DNA of 64,000 nt from Batrachochytrium dendrobatidis JAM81 (taxonomy: Eukaryota > Chytridiomycota > Chytridiomycetes > Rhizophydiales). The stretch covers positions 69,501 to 133,500 of the forward strand of contig NW_006281117.1 of NCBI RefSeq assembly GCF_000203795.2, read 5' to 3'. Positions within the stretch are counted from its first letter, which is position 1, and every line of letters begins with the position of its first letter. Position numbers and translations under genes: made by a program. Below are positions 1 to 11,695 of the stretch, in pieces. The notes beneath the pieces are model-generated. The model did no database searches, was not told the origin of the DNA, and worked only from the letters and a program-made list of their open reading frames with translations.

Positions 1-1690
1 CACTTTGTGTACTCTTAGTAATCATACATTGTACGATCACCAAGTTTGAACCCACATTCATATATTGTGTTTGACTGTCAATATTGTCAATACAACTCTG
101 TACACACATTTGTTGTGGTTATCATCATCCAACTCAATCTACCATTTCAATCAATCTTGGTCAATCTTGATGATTTACACGCTAATTCATTATCCAATCT
201 TGTCTGACATTATTATTGGCTTTAATCACATTTGGTTTGTACAACTGCCATGAGTTGTACTACCATTATCATCGTGTATCTGAACACCAAATATTCCAAT
301 ACATCAATAGTACCACAGTGTAAACAGTAATACAGTTGATCAGTCTTGTGGCAAGACTTTTCATTCAAGTTTGTATTTGGAAATACTCGATACTGAGCAA
401 ATGATCGATTATGTTGTACAAACGGGTTATTAGCAGTGAATGAGTAATCAACCAGACTGTCTATAATGTAATCAGACTAAATACACACAATACATACAAT
501 ACTGCCAATCTATGCAACAAACATGTATCAACCAAAATAACAGACGTTTCTAAAACCACCCCGTGATAAAGGACGGATTGGGCTGTCATATATATGGTTG
601 CATATCTACCAAACAGATCCAGGCCGTACCATTATGCATGATATTATCCTGTTGTAGTTCAGTTATATCCACAACATTGTGTCTAGTACACATCCAACCC
701 TCAACGTGCCAGAATAAAATTGAAACCACTTGCCAATAGATTCATGGCGCTGTACTAGCGTATACGCTTGGTCTGATGGTGACTAGTTGTATGCCAAACA
801 TGAGAGCATTTGTCAGTCAGCCCTAGATGTTGTGCACATTTGGTGAATACAAGTACAGTTGGATGTCACGGATAGCAACAATCGACATGACAGTGGACAC
901 TATTGGACATGTACACTGCAATGTGACTGTCAGCAACCATCACCATCAGTGTGTATCATGTGTTTAAAAAGTACTCGCATGCATTGGATTCAACACCACG
1001 TTTGTGATTGGGTTTGATCTGGATTGTATTGGTGGTGTTGTATTGCATATATCAGTAGATTGTGTGCTGATTTGAATGGCATGATCATCCATTGTGGTTC
1101 ATGTATCACGATGACAATCTGACCTGTTGACACGGCCAGTTTGTTGAACGACCTGCCAATCTCCAATTCAATTATAGTACAACATCACTCATTCAGTATA
1201 TCAGCGACAGATTGCCGAGTTTGGTATTGATCATGTTGTGACACAGTCAGCAGTGTTTGATGTATACAGTCTAGATTAACCTAAAATGACTGTGCAGTCA
1301 TACCAATGGAAAAGTCATGGTTTTGAAATACTGCAGCAACAGACTGTTGGATGCTGTTGTGTTCTAGTGATCCAAAACATGACCAATTGAACAGTCAGTC
1401 AAGTATTTGGTATACAGTGACAGTATGTGCTGTAGTAATGGATTGTATATGTGATGGTAGCTATCCATAATGGCACTACCTGATCACTGGATACATGACC
1501 CCAATTGAGAATATCAATGCAATATACTAGTGAGGTTGATTATACACCAACAGTGATGCTTGTATATTGATTCACCCTACAGGGTGTTTTTGGCTTTTTT
1601 TAAATATCCGTTTGAAGTGCTGATTATCACCCTTGAAGCTGCCGTCGTTACAAAACGGCAGTCATCTACCAAATTCACGACACTTTCATC
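1..1690. repeat. Gene-free repeat-derived spacer
   Basis: No credible gene is seen. The stretch is built from copies of sequence found elsewhere in the window. About 1-120 matches the spacer pieces near 14,240, 43,205 and 45,845 (same strand) and near 27,235 (opposite strand). About 118-390 is the inverse complement of 40,963-41,236. About 1,070-1,560 is the inverse complement of 17,040-17,527. The many short open frames here lack codon bias and are not called. Confidence 0.7.
1573..1660 (+). promoter_or_regulatory. Promoter block of pepsin-like gene copy 1
   Basis: A near-palindrome CACCCT-AC-AGGGTG at 1,573-1,586 is followed by a T-rich tract and by CACCCTTGAAGCTGCCGTC. The same order of elements recurs upstream of the other two pepsin-like genes (inverse strand, about 16,916-17,032 and 52,200-52,386). 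Conservation upstream of three paralogues suggests a regulatory role, but the blocks were duplicated together, so this is an inference. Confidence 0.45.
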
Positions 1691-1705
1691 ACACTACTCG
1701 GTACA

Positions 1706-3335
1706 ATGTTGATTACTCTAGAATGCGTTATACTTGCGTTGCAGGCGGTTGCTGCAGTTCGACTTGCATTAGAATCACCAATTGGAATTGACAGTCAATC
1801 AAACAATAGGCTGTCAAAACGATCACCCGTTGAGTTGGATGGTGATATCAAGAAATGTTACAGAATGAAATCCAATGTTGATGGAGTTGATGTATGTATC
1901 ATGTCATGCATTGTAGTTTGATGTCAACAATATTACATTGATATCAATCTCACACTTGTTTAAAATAGTTGGGTTTACTAGTCGATTCAACAATGTCTGA
2001 TACAATCGTACCACTTCCTAGCTCAAGCAACGATGTAGGTTTGACTCCGCAACACACTCCAAGTGGGGAACCCGTTACTATAAAGTACAAAGGCGAAGAG
2101 TATAGTGGGTTTAGTTCCGATGCAGCAGTGACGATTCCGGGTACTAGGATAACTGGCATCAAATTACCAGTACTATCAGTTAAAAAACAATCGCCAGATC
2201 TAGTTGGTATCAATCCAAAGTTTGATGGAGTATTTGGTTTTGGCTACTCCTCGTTGTCAAAGCATCATCCACAAATCACTGCGATGGATGTTTTGTACAG
2301 CAATGATGTCATTCCCAATAACGAGGTTAGTCTTCAACTATGTCCATATGATATGCTGCAGCAAAGTTTCATCAATATAGGAAACACGGGCATAACTCCA
2401 AAATGCGGGACAGATGGAAGCAGTGTTGCATGGGTAGACTCACCAACAAACGATCAATTTACTGTCAACATCGAGAGTATACTAGTCAATGGCGAAAAAG
2501 TGGAGCTGCCTGCTGAATTCCAAAAAAAAGTGGAACATGGACATACTTTGTATTCGCGTGTGGAAACATGCTTTTTACATATGCGTTTTCCCAAAGTAGT
2601 CGTGACAGCGTTGGTCAATGCTATTGTTGGTAGTGGTGCTATCACTATCAAGAATAAGGTGCTTAAACGCAAGCACAAGCTCAGCCCGGAAGATATTGAT
2701 AACATATTCTGGAAACATCATCTAATGATTAGATCCGATTTTAAAATCAAATGGGAAAAGCTGCCGTCGCTTTCAATTACAATGTATGCTAAAAATCCCG
2801 TAACTGATGACAACCGTGATTCCGTCGTAAAGATCAGACTGGGTCCTAGAGACTATATACAAAGAGTTGATTATACACATGGTAAATAATTGACAATTGT
2901 ATGTAATATGTGTTGTTTGATTAATCTGACTAATATAATGTTGAATCATAGACCTGTTTTCTGTGACAGCTGGTTCAAATGACAAAGCAACTCTTGGTAT
3001 TCCATTTATTACTCGACTTGAAGTCACATTTGATTTACAAAATACACGCATTGGGTTTGGTCCTGGATGTGGATGCGAAACCGTGACTGATGGATATCCT
3101 ACTATTTCAAACGGTGATCGAGTGCTCTGGCCATTACCACAGTAAGTTGTTTGATATTGATGTGTGGATATGTCAATTGATACTGATCATGAATTTGATG
3201 CATACTGTTAGATTGCCTGAACAACCAAGTACTTCAAGTTCAGAGGGCAGATCTACTCTTAGGAGATCATTGTCGCGATTTGGTAGTGCTCGTCGTGGTA
3301 GTAAGCATTCAAAGGCCACTCACAAGAAAGCTTGA
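1706..3335 (+). CDS. Secreted pepsin-fold (A1-like) protein, catalytic residues lost, copy 1
   Basis: Four exons fit: 1706-1891, 1969-2881, 2952-3141 and 3212-3335, all with GT/AG introns and consistent phase, giving 470 residues. Residues 1-18 form a hydrophobic signal peptide, and KR near residue 39 could be a propeptide cleavage site. The body shows the A1 aspartic protease plan. The first active-site region reads LLVDSTMSD where active enzymes have DTG. It is followed by DGVFGFGYSSLS, and the last lobe has LGIPFITRLEVTFDLQNTRI. The second active-site region reads YSRVETC, so Arg (about residue 259) stands where the second Asp-Thr-Gly is expected. The family fold is clear, but classical aspartyl protease activity is unlikely. 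The C-terminus is a basic Ser/Arg/Lys tail. The promoter and 3' flank are shared with the copies at 15.2 and 46.8 kb. Function is unknown; a secreted decoy, binding or inhibitor role is speculation. Confidence 0.8.
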
Positions 3336-4290
3336 GGACTAAATAGATATATCAATAAAACTGGTTATTTGTTGAATGGATGATGGCCCTGATTATTTTA
3401 TAGTTGATATGGTGTACGCCAGGACTCTCGATGTGAATTATCATCAACTACAACTGATCAAGTAGTCTTGCCTGAAAACACCCACCACACTGTCAAGAGT
3501 CACACAATGACTCTCAATAAACTCGACTGAATACAATTCATTAGTGACAAACTGATATTATATGTATTTTTAATGTGGTGTGTTCAAGTCGTGCATGTAT
3601 TGGATCAATCCAGTGTGTATCGTAGTTGTTTGAATACACATCATGATCGCATAGCTCAGTCATGGTATGCATTGTTGGAATCCATCACTGTATCTGGATG
3701 ATCATGTCGATACTGGATGCGCGATATCAACAGTTGAAATATGGTATACTGCTGCAAATATCATGATTATCACACTCCATTGGTGTGATCATATTACACC
3801 AATCGACCAGTATACGATCATTGGATACATCAACATGTGCATAATGGCCATATTGTTGGCATTGTATATTCAACATGTGATACTTGACACACGACAAAGT
3901 TGATACTGCGACTGATGTGTGTGATCAGTCAGGCTATTGATGCAACCATTTTGACACCACAATCAACGAGTCAAATTGATCGAGTTGGTCGGATCTGATA
4001 TCAACACACATGACTGTTGTTGGTATTGGTGTTGCATGTGTCAATACGACATTCCAAGCAATATCATATTGACACGATACACACATGCATGTCAGTATCA
4101 TCAATGTGTACAACTATGCAATATACAATCAACTGTATTGTATTGCATTGGAAATACAAGTGTCAATGTAAAATATGATATCATGCCAACCAAGACTGTG
4201 TAATAATCAGATATAATGCATGCAAATCCAAATTTATTGTAAATTAAACCATAATGACAATTGAATCGGTTGGAACAAGTCCAAATTAAC
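3336..4290. repeat. Spacer between pepsin-like copy 1 and family B gene 1
   Basis: No gene is seen. About 3,340-3,660 is the inverse complement of the sequence downstream of the other pepsin-like genes (near 15,000-15,230 and 46,620-46,830). About 4,080-4,290 matches the 3' flank of the other family B genes (35,280-35,490 on the same strand; 26,340-26,560 inverted). The middle part has no recognised content. Confidence 0.6.
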
Positions 4291-4314
4291 ATTCAAATCA
4301 ATGGTTCGCGATCA

Positions 4315-5100
4315 TCACTTTTTGGGTCGTCCAAAGAATGATCCAAATTTACCCATAAACTTGGATGAACCTTTCCGTCTATTGGAAGAAGCTCCCTGTC
4401 CAGTGGATCCAGATTCAGATGGTGTATCCGGTGATGGTTGTGAATCTTGATGCTGTTGTTGGCCACTAGGTTTCTGACCAAGACGCTTACTGCGTCCTGA
4501 TGATTGTCCTTTATTACCTGATCCGTCAAAGTATTCCATAACGGAAGGATGTTTTCCGATAAGCGAAAGTTGCTGACCAAATGATTTAGGATCCCAAGGC
4601 CCTCCAAAAACGAGTTCCACAAGATCTATTTCGACGAGTTCCAGTTCAAAACTAATACTATTACATTCTGACTCGCACTCATGGTAGTCTTTTCCAAGAT
4701 CGGCAAGTTTGGCTTTTTGAGCTTTAAGATCAACCTTAGTCTCCTGAATTTCATCATCATATTTTGGACCGCCACTGTTTCCTTGAGCTTTATGTTTCAA
4801 AACTTGAATCTTTCTCCCCAAGTTCATTACCAGTTTCTTTTGATCCTCATATTCAGATTTTAAGGAGTTGCATATTCTTCCATAATGATTACGATTATGA
4901 TTTAGCTTTAGGTGTTTTTCGAGCAAATCCTTGATGATGTTTGGAAGTGGATTAAGACCACCCATGCCTATACCGTTTGGATTAGGAGTTGGCGAGGTGC
5001 TAGATTCAACATCTGTAGTTGCACTGGGATCAACTGGATTGGCAATAGTAACTGAGCATGCAAGCAAGATCGATGACAATACAGCAACTGCAAGTTTCAT
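4315..5100 (-). CDS. Secreted family B protein 1 (signal peptide MKLAV...)
   Basis: A single-exon gene of 261 residues; the ATG at 5100 is chosen because it begins the family signal peptide MKLAVAVLSSILLACSVTIA. The body is charged and probably alpha-helical or coiled coil from about residue 70 to 160, with a Cys pair (CESEC). It ends in a low-complexity basic tail (RRKGSSKFMGKFGSFFGRPKK). It shares signal peptide, 5' motifs and 3' flank with the genes at 25,371 and 35,557, but the middle has diverged strongly. No domain of known function is recognised. Secretion is the only role supported; an effector role at the host interface is inferred from what is known of such lineage-specific chytrid families. 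Confidence 0.75.
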   Translation of the reverse strand: MKLAVAVLSSILLACSVTIANPVDPSATTDVESSTSPTPNPNGIGMGGLNPLPNIIKDLLEKHLKLNHNRNHYGRICNSLKSEYEDQKKLVMNLGRKIQVLKHKAQGNSGGPKYDDEIQETKVDLKAQKAKLADLGKDYHECESECNSISFELELVEIDLVELVFGGPWDPKSFGQQLSLIGKHPSVMEYFDGSGNKGQSSGRSKRLGQKPSGQQQHQDSQPSPDTPSESGSTGQGASSNRRKGSSKFMGKFGSFFGRPKK

Positions 5101-5640
5101 TCTACTGGTTTGGTTGAGCAAGTTGTAATGTTATTCAACAGGTCAAGTTTTGGATTGTATTTATGTCGGTTATTGAATAAAAATAGTAAGATCATATCCC
5201 TTGAATGGCCGTTTTAAGGGTTAGTGTTGTTGTCAGGGTTGTTGATTTGCCATCAATGCCAAACTTTGAAGGGATCTCCCTTTATATGTTAACCTGTAAC
5301 CTTGGCTGAGCTGCTATCTGACCATACATTCGAATATCATATGGTTGATTATAAAGCTTCACCCTAAAAATGGCTATGGTCAAGGGTTAGGGTTAAGAAA
5401 TGAGCATAGACCAAAACTGAAATGAGTTGACACTCGGCTATTAGATGGTCATCAATATGTGCCGTGATATTCCATGCTTGTTAAAATAGCAAGTGATTGG
5501 CATGATTCAACGTACAAGTAGTGTATAATGAATATCGGATGATACTGTTTTACTTGAACAAGAGTGCTAAATCCGTTGGGATAATTGTAATTTAGTCATT
5601 TATTTCTGTACTACATTTTACACCCTCATTGTTACACAAC
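5101..5640. promoter_or_regulatory. Upstream region of family B gene 1
   Basis: This is the diverged equivalent of the upstream region of the other family B genes. It contains GGCCGTTTTAAGGG-type and GGGATCTCCCTTTATAT-type segments that recur upstream of 25,371 and 36,306, and AAGGGTTAGGGTTAAG at about 5,380-5,395. No gene is seen. Confidence 0.4.
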
Positions 5641-5649
5641 ATCAAATGT

Positions 5650-6560
5650 CTACAAAGAAAACAGCTGGAAGTGGAATGCGTTTGTGGAAATAGAAAACAT
5701 CATACACAAGATGACAGCAGTATTGCGTACATACAAATCAAAGTATGCTCTCATGACTGTCAACAGATTGATTGAAAACAACTTTATATCCAACTTGCTC
5801 ATCAACAACCAACAACTCTGCAAGATCCTTTTTGCCAATATCACAGTATCTGGATGGAAATATGTAACCGATTCAAACTGCTGTCAATCAATACTGTCAT
5901 TCAACACTGCAAGGCTGACATTGACCAGTTGTTTGACATCTCATTATCTCCAAAGAAAAACGGAATCCAGACCAGATTCGCTTGGAATGTCAACAACAAC
6001 TGACTGTTTGTTGCTACATCAAGACTCGTCATTACAGACCCACACAATACAATGTAAAAGGTATCAGGCAACCAGATACAAATGAACTGTTTGTCTGCAA
6101 TATGCTGCATCATATTGGAATGGGTCCTGAAACTCGTTGTATCATTGCATCTCACAGCACCAAAACAGTCTACATTGCTATCAAGTATTGCCATGTGGTG
6201 CTATTGTCCGAGTTGACAAGGATACAGCAAACAATACCCAACTTTGATTGGATTTGATATTTCGTATCCTGTGTATATGCGATTGTGCTGTCAACTCATC
6301 AAACTGCGGTCAAGTCGATGATAAAGCAATGATTGTCGACTTTTGTATCGAAAAACAGTCAAAAACTACATTAAAACAGACATTATAGACAGATTCTACA
6401 AAGGAAATGGTAAATTTCATTATACTGGATTGATGGAAGCCGCAATCAAAACAACAAACGCTGTAAACATGGATACGATGAACAAGTCGTTGTAGGAATG
6501 GAATGCAAGTTGCTGGAGAGTATTGAACGAGCCAAATCAGAGATTGATGGATTGGTTTAA
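5650..6560 (+). pseudogene. Decayed coding sequence, unrecognised
   Basis: Protein-like stretches appear on the plus strand but switch frame and hit stops. One runs about 5,684-5,880, a second in another frame about 5,855-5,990 (contains LFDISLSPKKNGIQTRFAWN), and a third about 6,355-6,495 (contains DIIDRFYKGNGKFHYTGLME). Composition resembles real protein better than the surrounding spacer does. No family is recognised. It lies in the single-copy island, next to other broken genes. Confidence 0.3.
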
Positions 6561-8430
6561 AATGAGGTAATGGACTGATATTTGAAACGATTTACAACGA
6601 TATGTCCATGATCTTGAAGCAACAGTTGCAGTTCTAATGGAATATTTTGTTGGTAGTATTCATCTTTAAATGTAGGCATATTGGTATCCAGCAACAATGG
6701 AAAATGTGTAATATTACAACTGTAATGTCTGGACAAGTGACTGTCTGAATAACAGTAACTATTTCCAGTGATGCTGATTTGTAAACACTCGAATTATTCA
6801 ACAACACTCTATCAATGCATTTGCAAGAGTCATTGGACGTATCTGTTGTTTGAATATTGATTCTCATACATTCAGAAGTGTGAGTTATAAAGCTTATTTC
6901 CATGCAGACACAATCAATGTATTACTTTTTGTTGGATAGACTGTATCATCTGTCATCAATTCAGACACACTTGTCAGTCCTGTTCCGTATACAATGAGTC
7001 ACATATGGACACATATGGACACCAATGCAACAATCAACAATCAATTGTCATTTACAAGTCCGAATTGCCAACCAACAATCGTACTAATGGACCAACGGAC
7101 CAATGCCAAAACACCTGCACATCAGACAGTTTATTGGACATGACTTGATTGTTCTTGACAACTGATTGATGACTGCTTGAAAACTGCTTGATGACTCGAG
7201 TAATCCAATCACACATTGCTGGCAATTAAATGGAACTATGCAATGTGTCATGTATACATTGGATACCATCAGTTTATCAGTGACTATCCGGTGTTTGTTT
7301 ATGCATGATTACTTGGACTACTATTTGCAATCAATGCAATCACTGGTGTCAATGACTGATAACAATGAAACCAAACGATTGACTACATCAGATTATACAC
7401 ATTCATTCTGGAATGCAACTCTGCATCGATATCGTAAATATCAATCAGAATCCGAGCCAAACAAGTCAAGCGAGTGTCGCAAGCTTGCATTCATTTGAAA
7501 ATACTCGATATCAGGCTAAAGTTGCATGTGAAATGGTCATTTGTACAAGGTTAAACAACATCGACATTTACAATCAATGTGATGTTGGAACAGAGCTGCT
7601 ATTTTCAAATTTAAAAGTCCAAATCGTACACATTGTTATCAAGTCTAATCTATACCCTTCATGTCATGCCATACCATGTCATGCTTGATAGTTTCATACA
7701 CTGCTGCAAGAGTTGTATTGTGTGTATTTCGAGTATTTCCATCACTCCATCACACTGTATTGGCTCAAACAACTCGAACCGATTGTCATAATCTGACATG
7801 ATTCCAAAATAATTGCAATCGGTTATATTTGACATGATCGGATCATTGTAAACCATTTGATTTCAGTAATTCAAGATTAAACAAGCCAATGTTACTTTTT
7901 CCAAATTTGAATCAGCATGTTGTTGTAATATCGTCAATATTGTGAGCAACTCTGAGCAGACACTTGGACATTCAGTATCAAGTGATATTGGATACTTTCA
8001 AATATGTATCCAGTGATAAATGAGCGGTGATGTGTTTGAAATCAATTTACCATTACAAACCATTGTGTATTTTTCAATACACTTGATGGTATCAATGACC
8101 ACTAATGGATTCAACTTGCATTCCGAATGAGCCATTGTGTGGTAACCCAATTGTTTAGTATTGGTTGTTATTTGATAATGTCACATTTTGTGTCCTGCCA
8201 TGAGATTGATTTCATCTGAACATTTGACAACCGTGCAAGAAACATTGATTGAACTCGTACAGTTTCATATGCAAGTGCATCAGTAGTGTATCGACCAACG
8301 AGACCAATTTTGTTGATTGATATTCACTGATACTCACTGATAACTTGATGATAACTTGATGAAAATGTGTCAAGCCATGACTTTCATGACAACACTGTAC
8401 AAACTGTACGAGTTTAAAAGATTATTGGTG
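6561..8430. other. Gene-free stretch in the single-copy island
   Basis: Nothing convincing is seen on either strand. Short open frames are scattered and lack codon bias. The short motif GAAAATACTCGATA occurs near 7,496 and again near 9,530. No copy of this stretch is seen elsewhere in the window. Confidence 0.5.
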
Positions 8431-8506
8431 AATATTGTCCAATTTGATTGTTGACTGCAATTATTTTGGTTGGTTCGAGTTTCATTCTTTTGTCAAAAAA
8501 CATCAA

Positions 8507-9545
8507 ATGAATATTGAAACAACAAACACAGCAACAACACAACTGTTGAATGAATATTACCAAATCAGCACTCAAGCCATACCAACACAGAGAGTCAAGT
8601 CTGAATGGCAGGATGACAACAAACGAGGTTTCTTCTTGGGCATCATCCAAGAGGGAGAAACCTCACACATCACTCGACTGCACAACCTGCTGACTGCCAA
8701 CCAATTTGCAGAGCAGCAGGAATTCTCAACCAAGATCCAGTTGGCAGACCCAAAACATCATTGTACATTCATTGATGACATGTTTGGGTATTACATACTG
8801 CCATTCCACAAAGACTACAACGATTCATCCAGCTGGCACACTCCGGTTTCATCAAACCCAACATCAAGAACCAACTCTGCTGATGATCTGGACTATGCTG
8901 CAAAAGTGAGTGAGATACAGCACAAGTACTTGAAGAATGCTGTCGAGAAGAGATACAGTCTGCTTGTTTTGCTGGAATAAGTTGTCCTTGCAAGGAGCAC
9001 ACATCATATCCCAAAAGAACATTGGAATGGCATACAACAAACCATCCATCTTGCTACGATCTGGTTTGACACAGAAACATCAAATACAGAACGGACTGTT
9101 GTTGTGTATCAAGTGCCATGACCAATTTGGTAAACTAAAGCAATATGTGGATGTAGTGGATGACAAACTGGTGATCAAAGTGATCAATGAGACGAATGAT
9201 CTGACAAGTGACAAGCACAAGAAGTGGATTGAGACAATTGAAGATTTGAAAGTTATCCGCAGAACAAGGCAAAAGAGATGGATTGACAATCGACAAACAG
9301 TCGAATCCAACAGTGAAATGACATTGTATTTCATTCACAACAATCTCACTCGACTACCAAACAGGAACGCACTAGAGTTACACAAGACAACATGTCTCAT
9401 TTGGCGTATGGCTGGTGGTGTAGAATCTGATGATGAGTATTGTCCATATGATGATGATGGCTGCACTCCTGTGGATTACCAGAGTAAGAGCATCGAGAAA
9501 TGGATGGACTCGAGTACTACTTTGATTATTGAAAATACTCGATAA
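8507..9545 (+). pseudogene. HNH-type endonuclease gene with one frameshift
   Basis: Two frames overlap at about 8,937-8,980. The upstream frame runs from an ATG at 8507 and ends with a short false tail. The downstream frame carries the nuclease core: CLFCW, then GAHIISQK, then NGLLLCIKCHDQF, a typical HNH arrangement with a CxxC zinc pair. The frames would join if a single G were missing within GAGAAGAGATACAG (about 8,945-8,960), so this is either a one-base deletion or a sequencing error. The C-terminus is acidic (DDEYCPYDDDG). HNH proteins of this kind are common in fungal genomes, sometimes as relics of mobile elements. Its neighbours are other broken frames, which favours real decay. Confidence 0.6.
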
Positions 9546-10060
9546 AACTGTGTATTCATTACAAGAGACTGGTTTCTGTTACAGCAATAGTTGTCATTGT
9601 AGTGAGTGTGAATACCAACAGTTGATGTTGACACTTTTGAATTCAAGCAATAATGAAAGCAACTCAAATGTCTCTTTCCATTGCAGTGAGACAGTTTGTC
9701 AACCAACAATGTCTCATCAATTGATGACACATTCAGATTCCAGTGATGATGATGTTGCTACCAATGATCGTGGAACTGATAGTGCAGTCTTTTTACACTT
9801 TGGTGAGACAACTCGGTATCATGTCAATCATGTCCATCGTTGTGGAAATCACTTGTTAATCTACTCTGAATGAACAATATTCTTTCAATCTGTGTATCGA
9901 CTGTATCGATTGTATCGTCCAACATCAAACATTATGTCAATCAATAATAGTCAAAATACAATATTATATTTTCTGTACGATTATTATAAATCACAATCAA
10001 TGAAATCCATGTAAGCTACCAACTCCATCAAAACACTCACTTGCTCCATTTGCCATGAAG
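9546..10060. other. Spacer after the HNH relic
   Basis: A Cys- and Ser-rich open frame (to 9,873) follows directly, but it overlaps the HNH 3' end in another frame and has no recognisable domain. It may be part of the same decayed region. Nothing else is seen. Confidence 0.35.
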
Positions 10061-10079
10061 TTGTTACAACACTTTTGAT

Positions 10080-10746
10080 TCAATGTCAGGATGCCAATCA
10101 CTTTGTATATCCTGTATATCTTGAACCCAATGGAACTGTCCGATTTGTAGGACTGTCCGAGTTTTACACAACATGATACTGGAAAGAACCATCAAATCAC
10201 AAATGACTAATTGTGAGCATGATAATTGTAAAACATCAGTATTTCTGTATAAAAAACACAATCATGACAAGAATTGCAAATCCAGAACAACAGGATGTGA
10301 CTATTGTACAGAACTTGCATCAAAACCTTGTTTGAAGACTTGTTTCAAAACTGGATGTAATGTATTTTGGGTTGACGGAAATGAATATTCAAAATCGTTG
10401 ACCAATTGCATGAAAACAGGAATTCCAATCCCAATCCCAATCAGAATTGAAATTGAAATTGGACACATTAAAGTCATTTGTCATCATATCCCATGGCCAG
10501 ATACCAGTATTCAAAATAGGAAATAGTCAATGGTTATTGAAAATAATCAATATTTGCCAAAATCCAAACAATACAATCATGATAACTTACTGGCTACCTC
10601 AAATCAGCAAATCGTTTGAAAATAATACCACAATAACTATCAAACATACTTTGAATGTAATTGATGATTCACCAACAATACCACTGTATGCGGTAGATTT
10701 GGAATATCAGATACAACAAGCCAAGTGTCAATATGGCAAACGATGA
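10080..10746 (+). pseudogene. Decayed Cys-rich coding sequence, unrecognised
   Basis: Two frames carry protein-like sequence. One (from 10,173) is rich in Cys and His (CEHDNCK, HNHDKNCK, GCDYCTEL, CFKTGC), like a zinc-binding region. It runs into a short CCAATC/ATTGAA tandem near 10,420-10,460. A second frame then continues to 10,746 (contains SFVIISHGQIPVFKIGN). A slip in the low-complexity run would explain the frame change. No family is recognised. Confidence 0.3.
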
Positions 10747-11072
10747 ACTGGATGTATTTTTCCAGCACTTGCTTGACCCAAGAAATGGTGCTGGGTTCCA
10801 TCAAGATTACGGATTCATAGTATGATATATTTAACATGTTTGGCGTCTACATCGGCACTCATTACCATTTGATACAATTTATGCTGTAATGTGTGCTGTT
10901 TTACCATCACTTTATCAAGAACATCTGAATCGCTAAATACATGATGAGCCATTCGGTCTACATTGATCTGAGCGTCCGTTACAGTGTGATGATGGCTTTT
11001 GATCAAAGTACTAAGCCAGAATGTAAAATATACATACAATACAATGTCTTGTAGTAACTCTTGTTCAGCAAC

Positions 11073-11453
11073 TCATTGATTCAATGATAAAGTGGCTTGT
11101 ATTGATTTTGAATGATACTTTTCATCAAGGAATTGAATGTTTGATTTCAAGAGTTTGTTGGGATCTACTTTGATTGGGTTGCCTAACTTGAGCATATATC
11201 GAGGTATGATTTCATGAGTAATAGGTTCAATATCATTGCACAAATAGTGGGTTGCTACTTTCACAAGATGGTTGATTAGATTTCGTTCAACAACATGATA
11301 CTTTTGACCGTTTTTAGGTTTGATCAAGACCGAGTTCACGACCAAAGTTTGTAGATACTTGGATCTTAAGGATGTGCTTGTGATGTGTAATGTCATTGAG
11401 GTGGTTTTGAATAAACCCAAGAAAATACATTTTGGAATGGTATCAACAAACAA
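11073..11453 (-). CDS. Hypothetical protein fragment, unrecognised
   Basis: An open frame of about 125 codons on the minus strand with protein-like composition (for example NGQKYHVVERNLINHLVK and HEIIPRYMLKLGNP). No ATG begins it, and a stop lies just upstream beside the minisatellite, so it is probably the 3' part of a broken gene. A plus-strand frame overlaps it from 11,320 and looks less protein-like. No function can be assigned. Confidence 0.25.
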   Translation of the reverse strand: MFVDTIPKCIFLGLFKTTSMTLHITSTSLRSKYLQTLVVNSVLIKPKNGQKYHVVERNLINHLVKVATHYLCNDIEPITHEIIPRYMLKLGNPIKVDPNKLLKSNIQFLDEKYHSKSIQATLSLNQ

Positions 11454-11499
11454 TTGGATTGGATTTACTTTCTATTATTGTTTAAACTCGTTGGAAATG

Positions 11500-11565
11500 T
11501 TGGAAACCTGTTGGAAACCTGTTGGAAACCTGTTGGAAACCTGTTGGAAACCTGTTGGAAACCTG
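11500..11565 (+). repeat. 11-bp minisatellite, six units
   Basis: Six perfect tandem copies of TTGGAAACCTG, preceded by a diverged partial unit at 11,491-11,499 and followed by TTACAAAG. Because 11 is not a multiple of three, the array reads as an 11-residue peptide repeat in whichever frame crosses it. It sits between two decayed frames. Confidence 0.95.
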
Positions 11566-11695
11566 TTACAAAGTAATTCTGATTTGGACAAAAATAGTGG
11601 TTTAATTGGCTCACACAGAGTCCATTACGAGATGCTCGGATTGAGTTTTGTCGTTGATTTATTGTTGCCATTAGGAAAACCCCAATAACAATATC

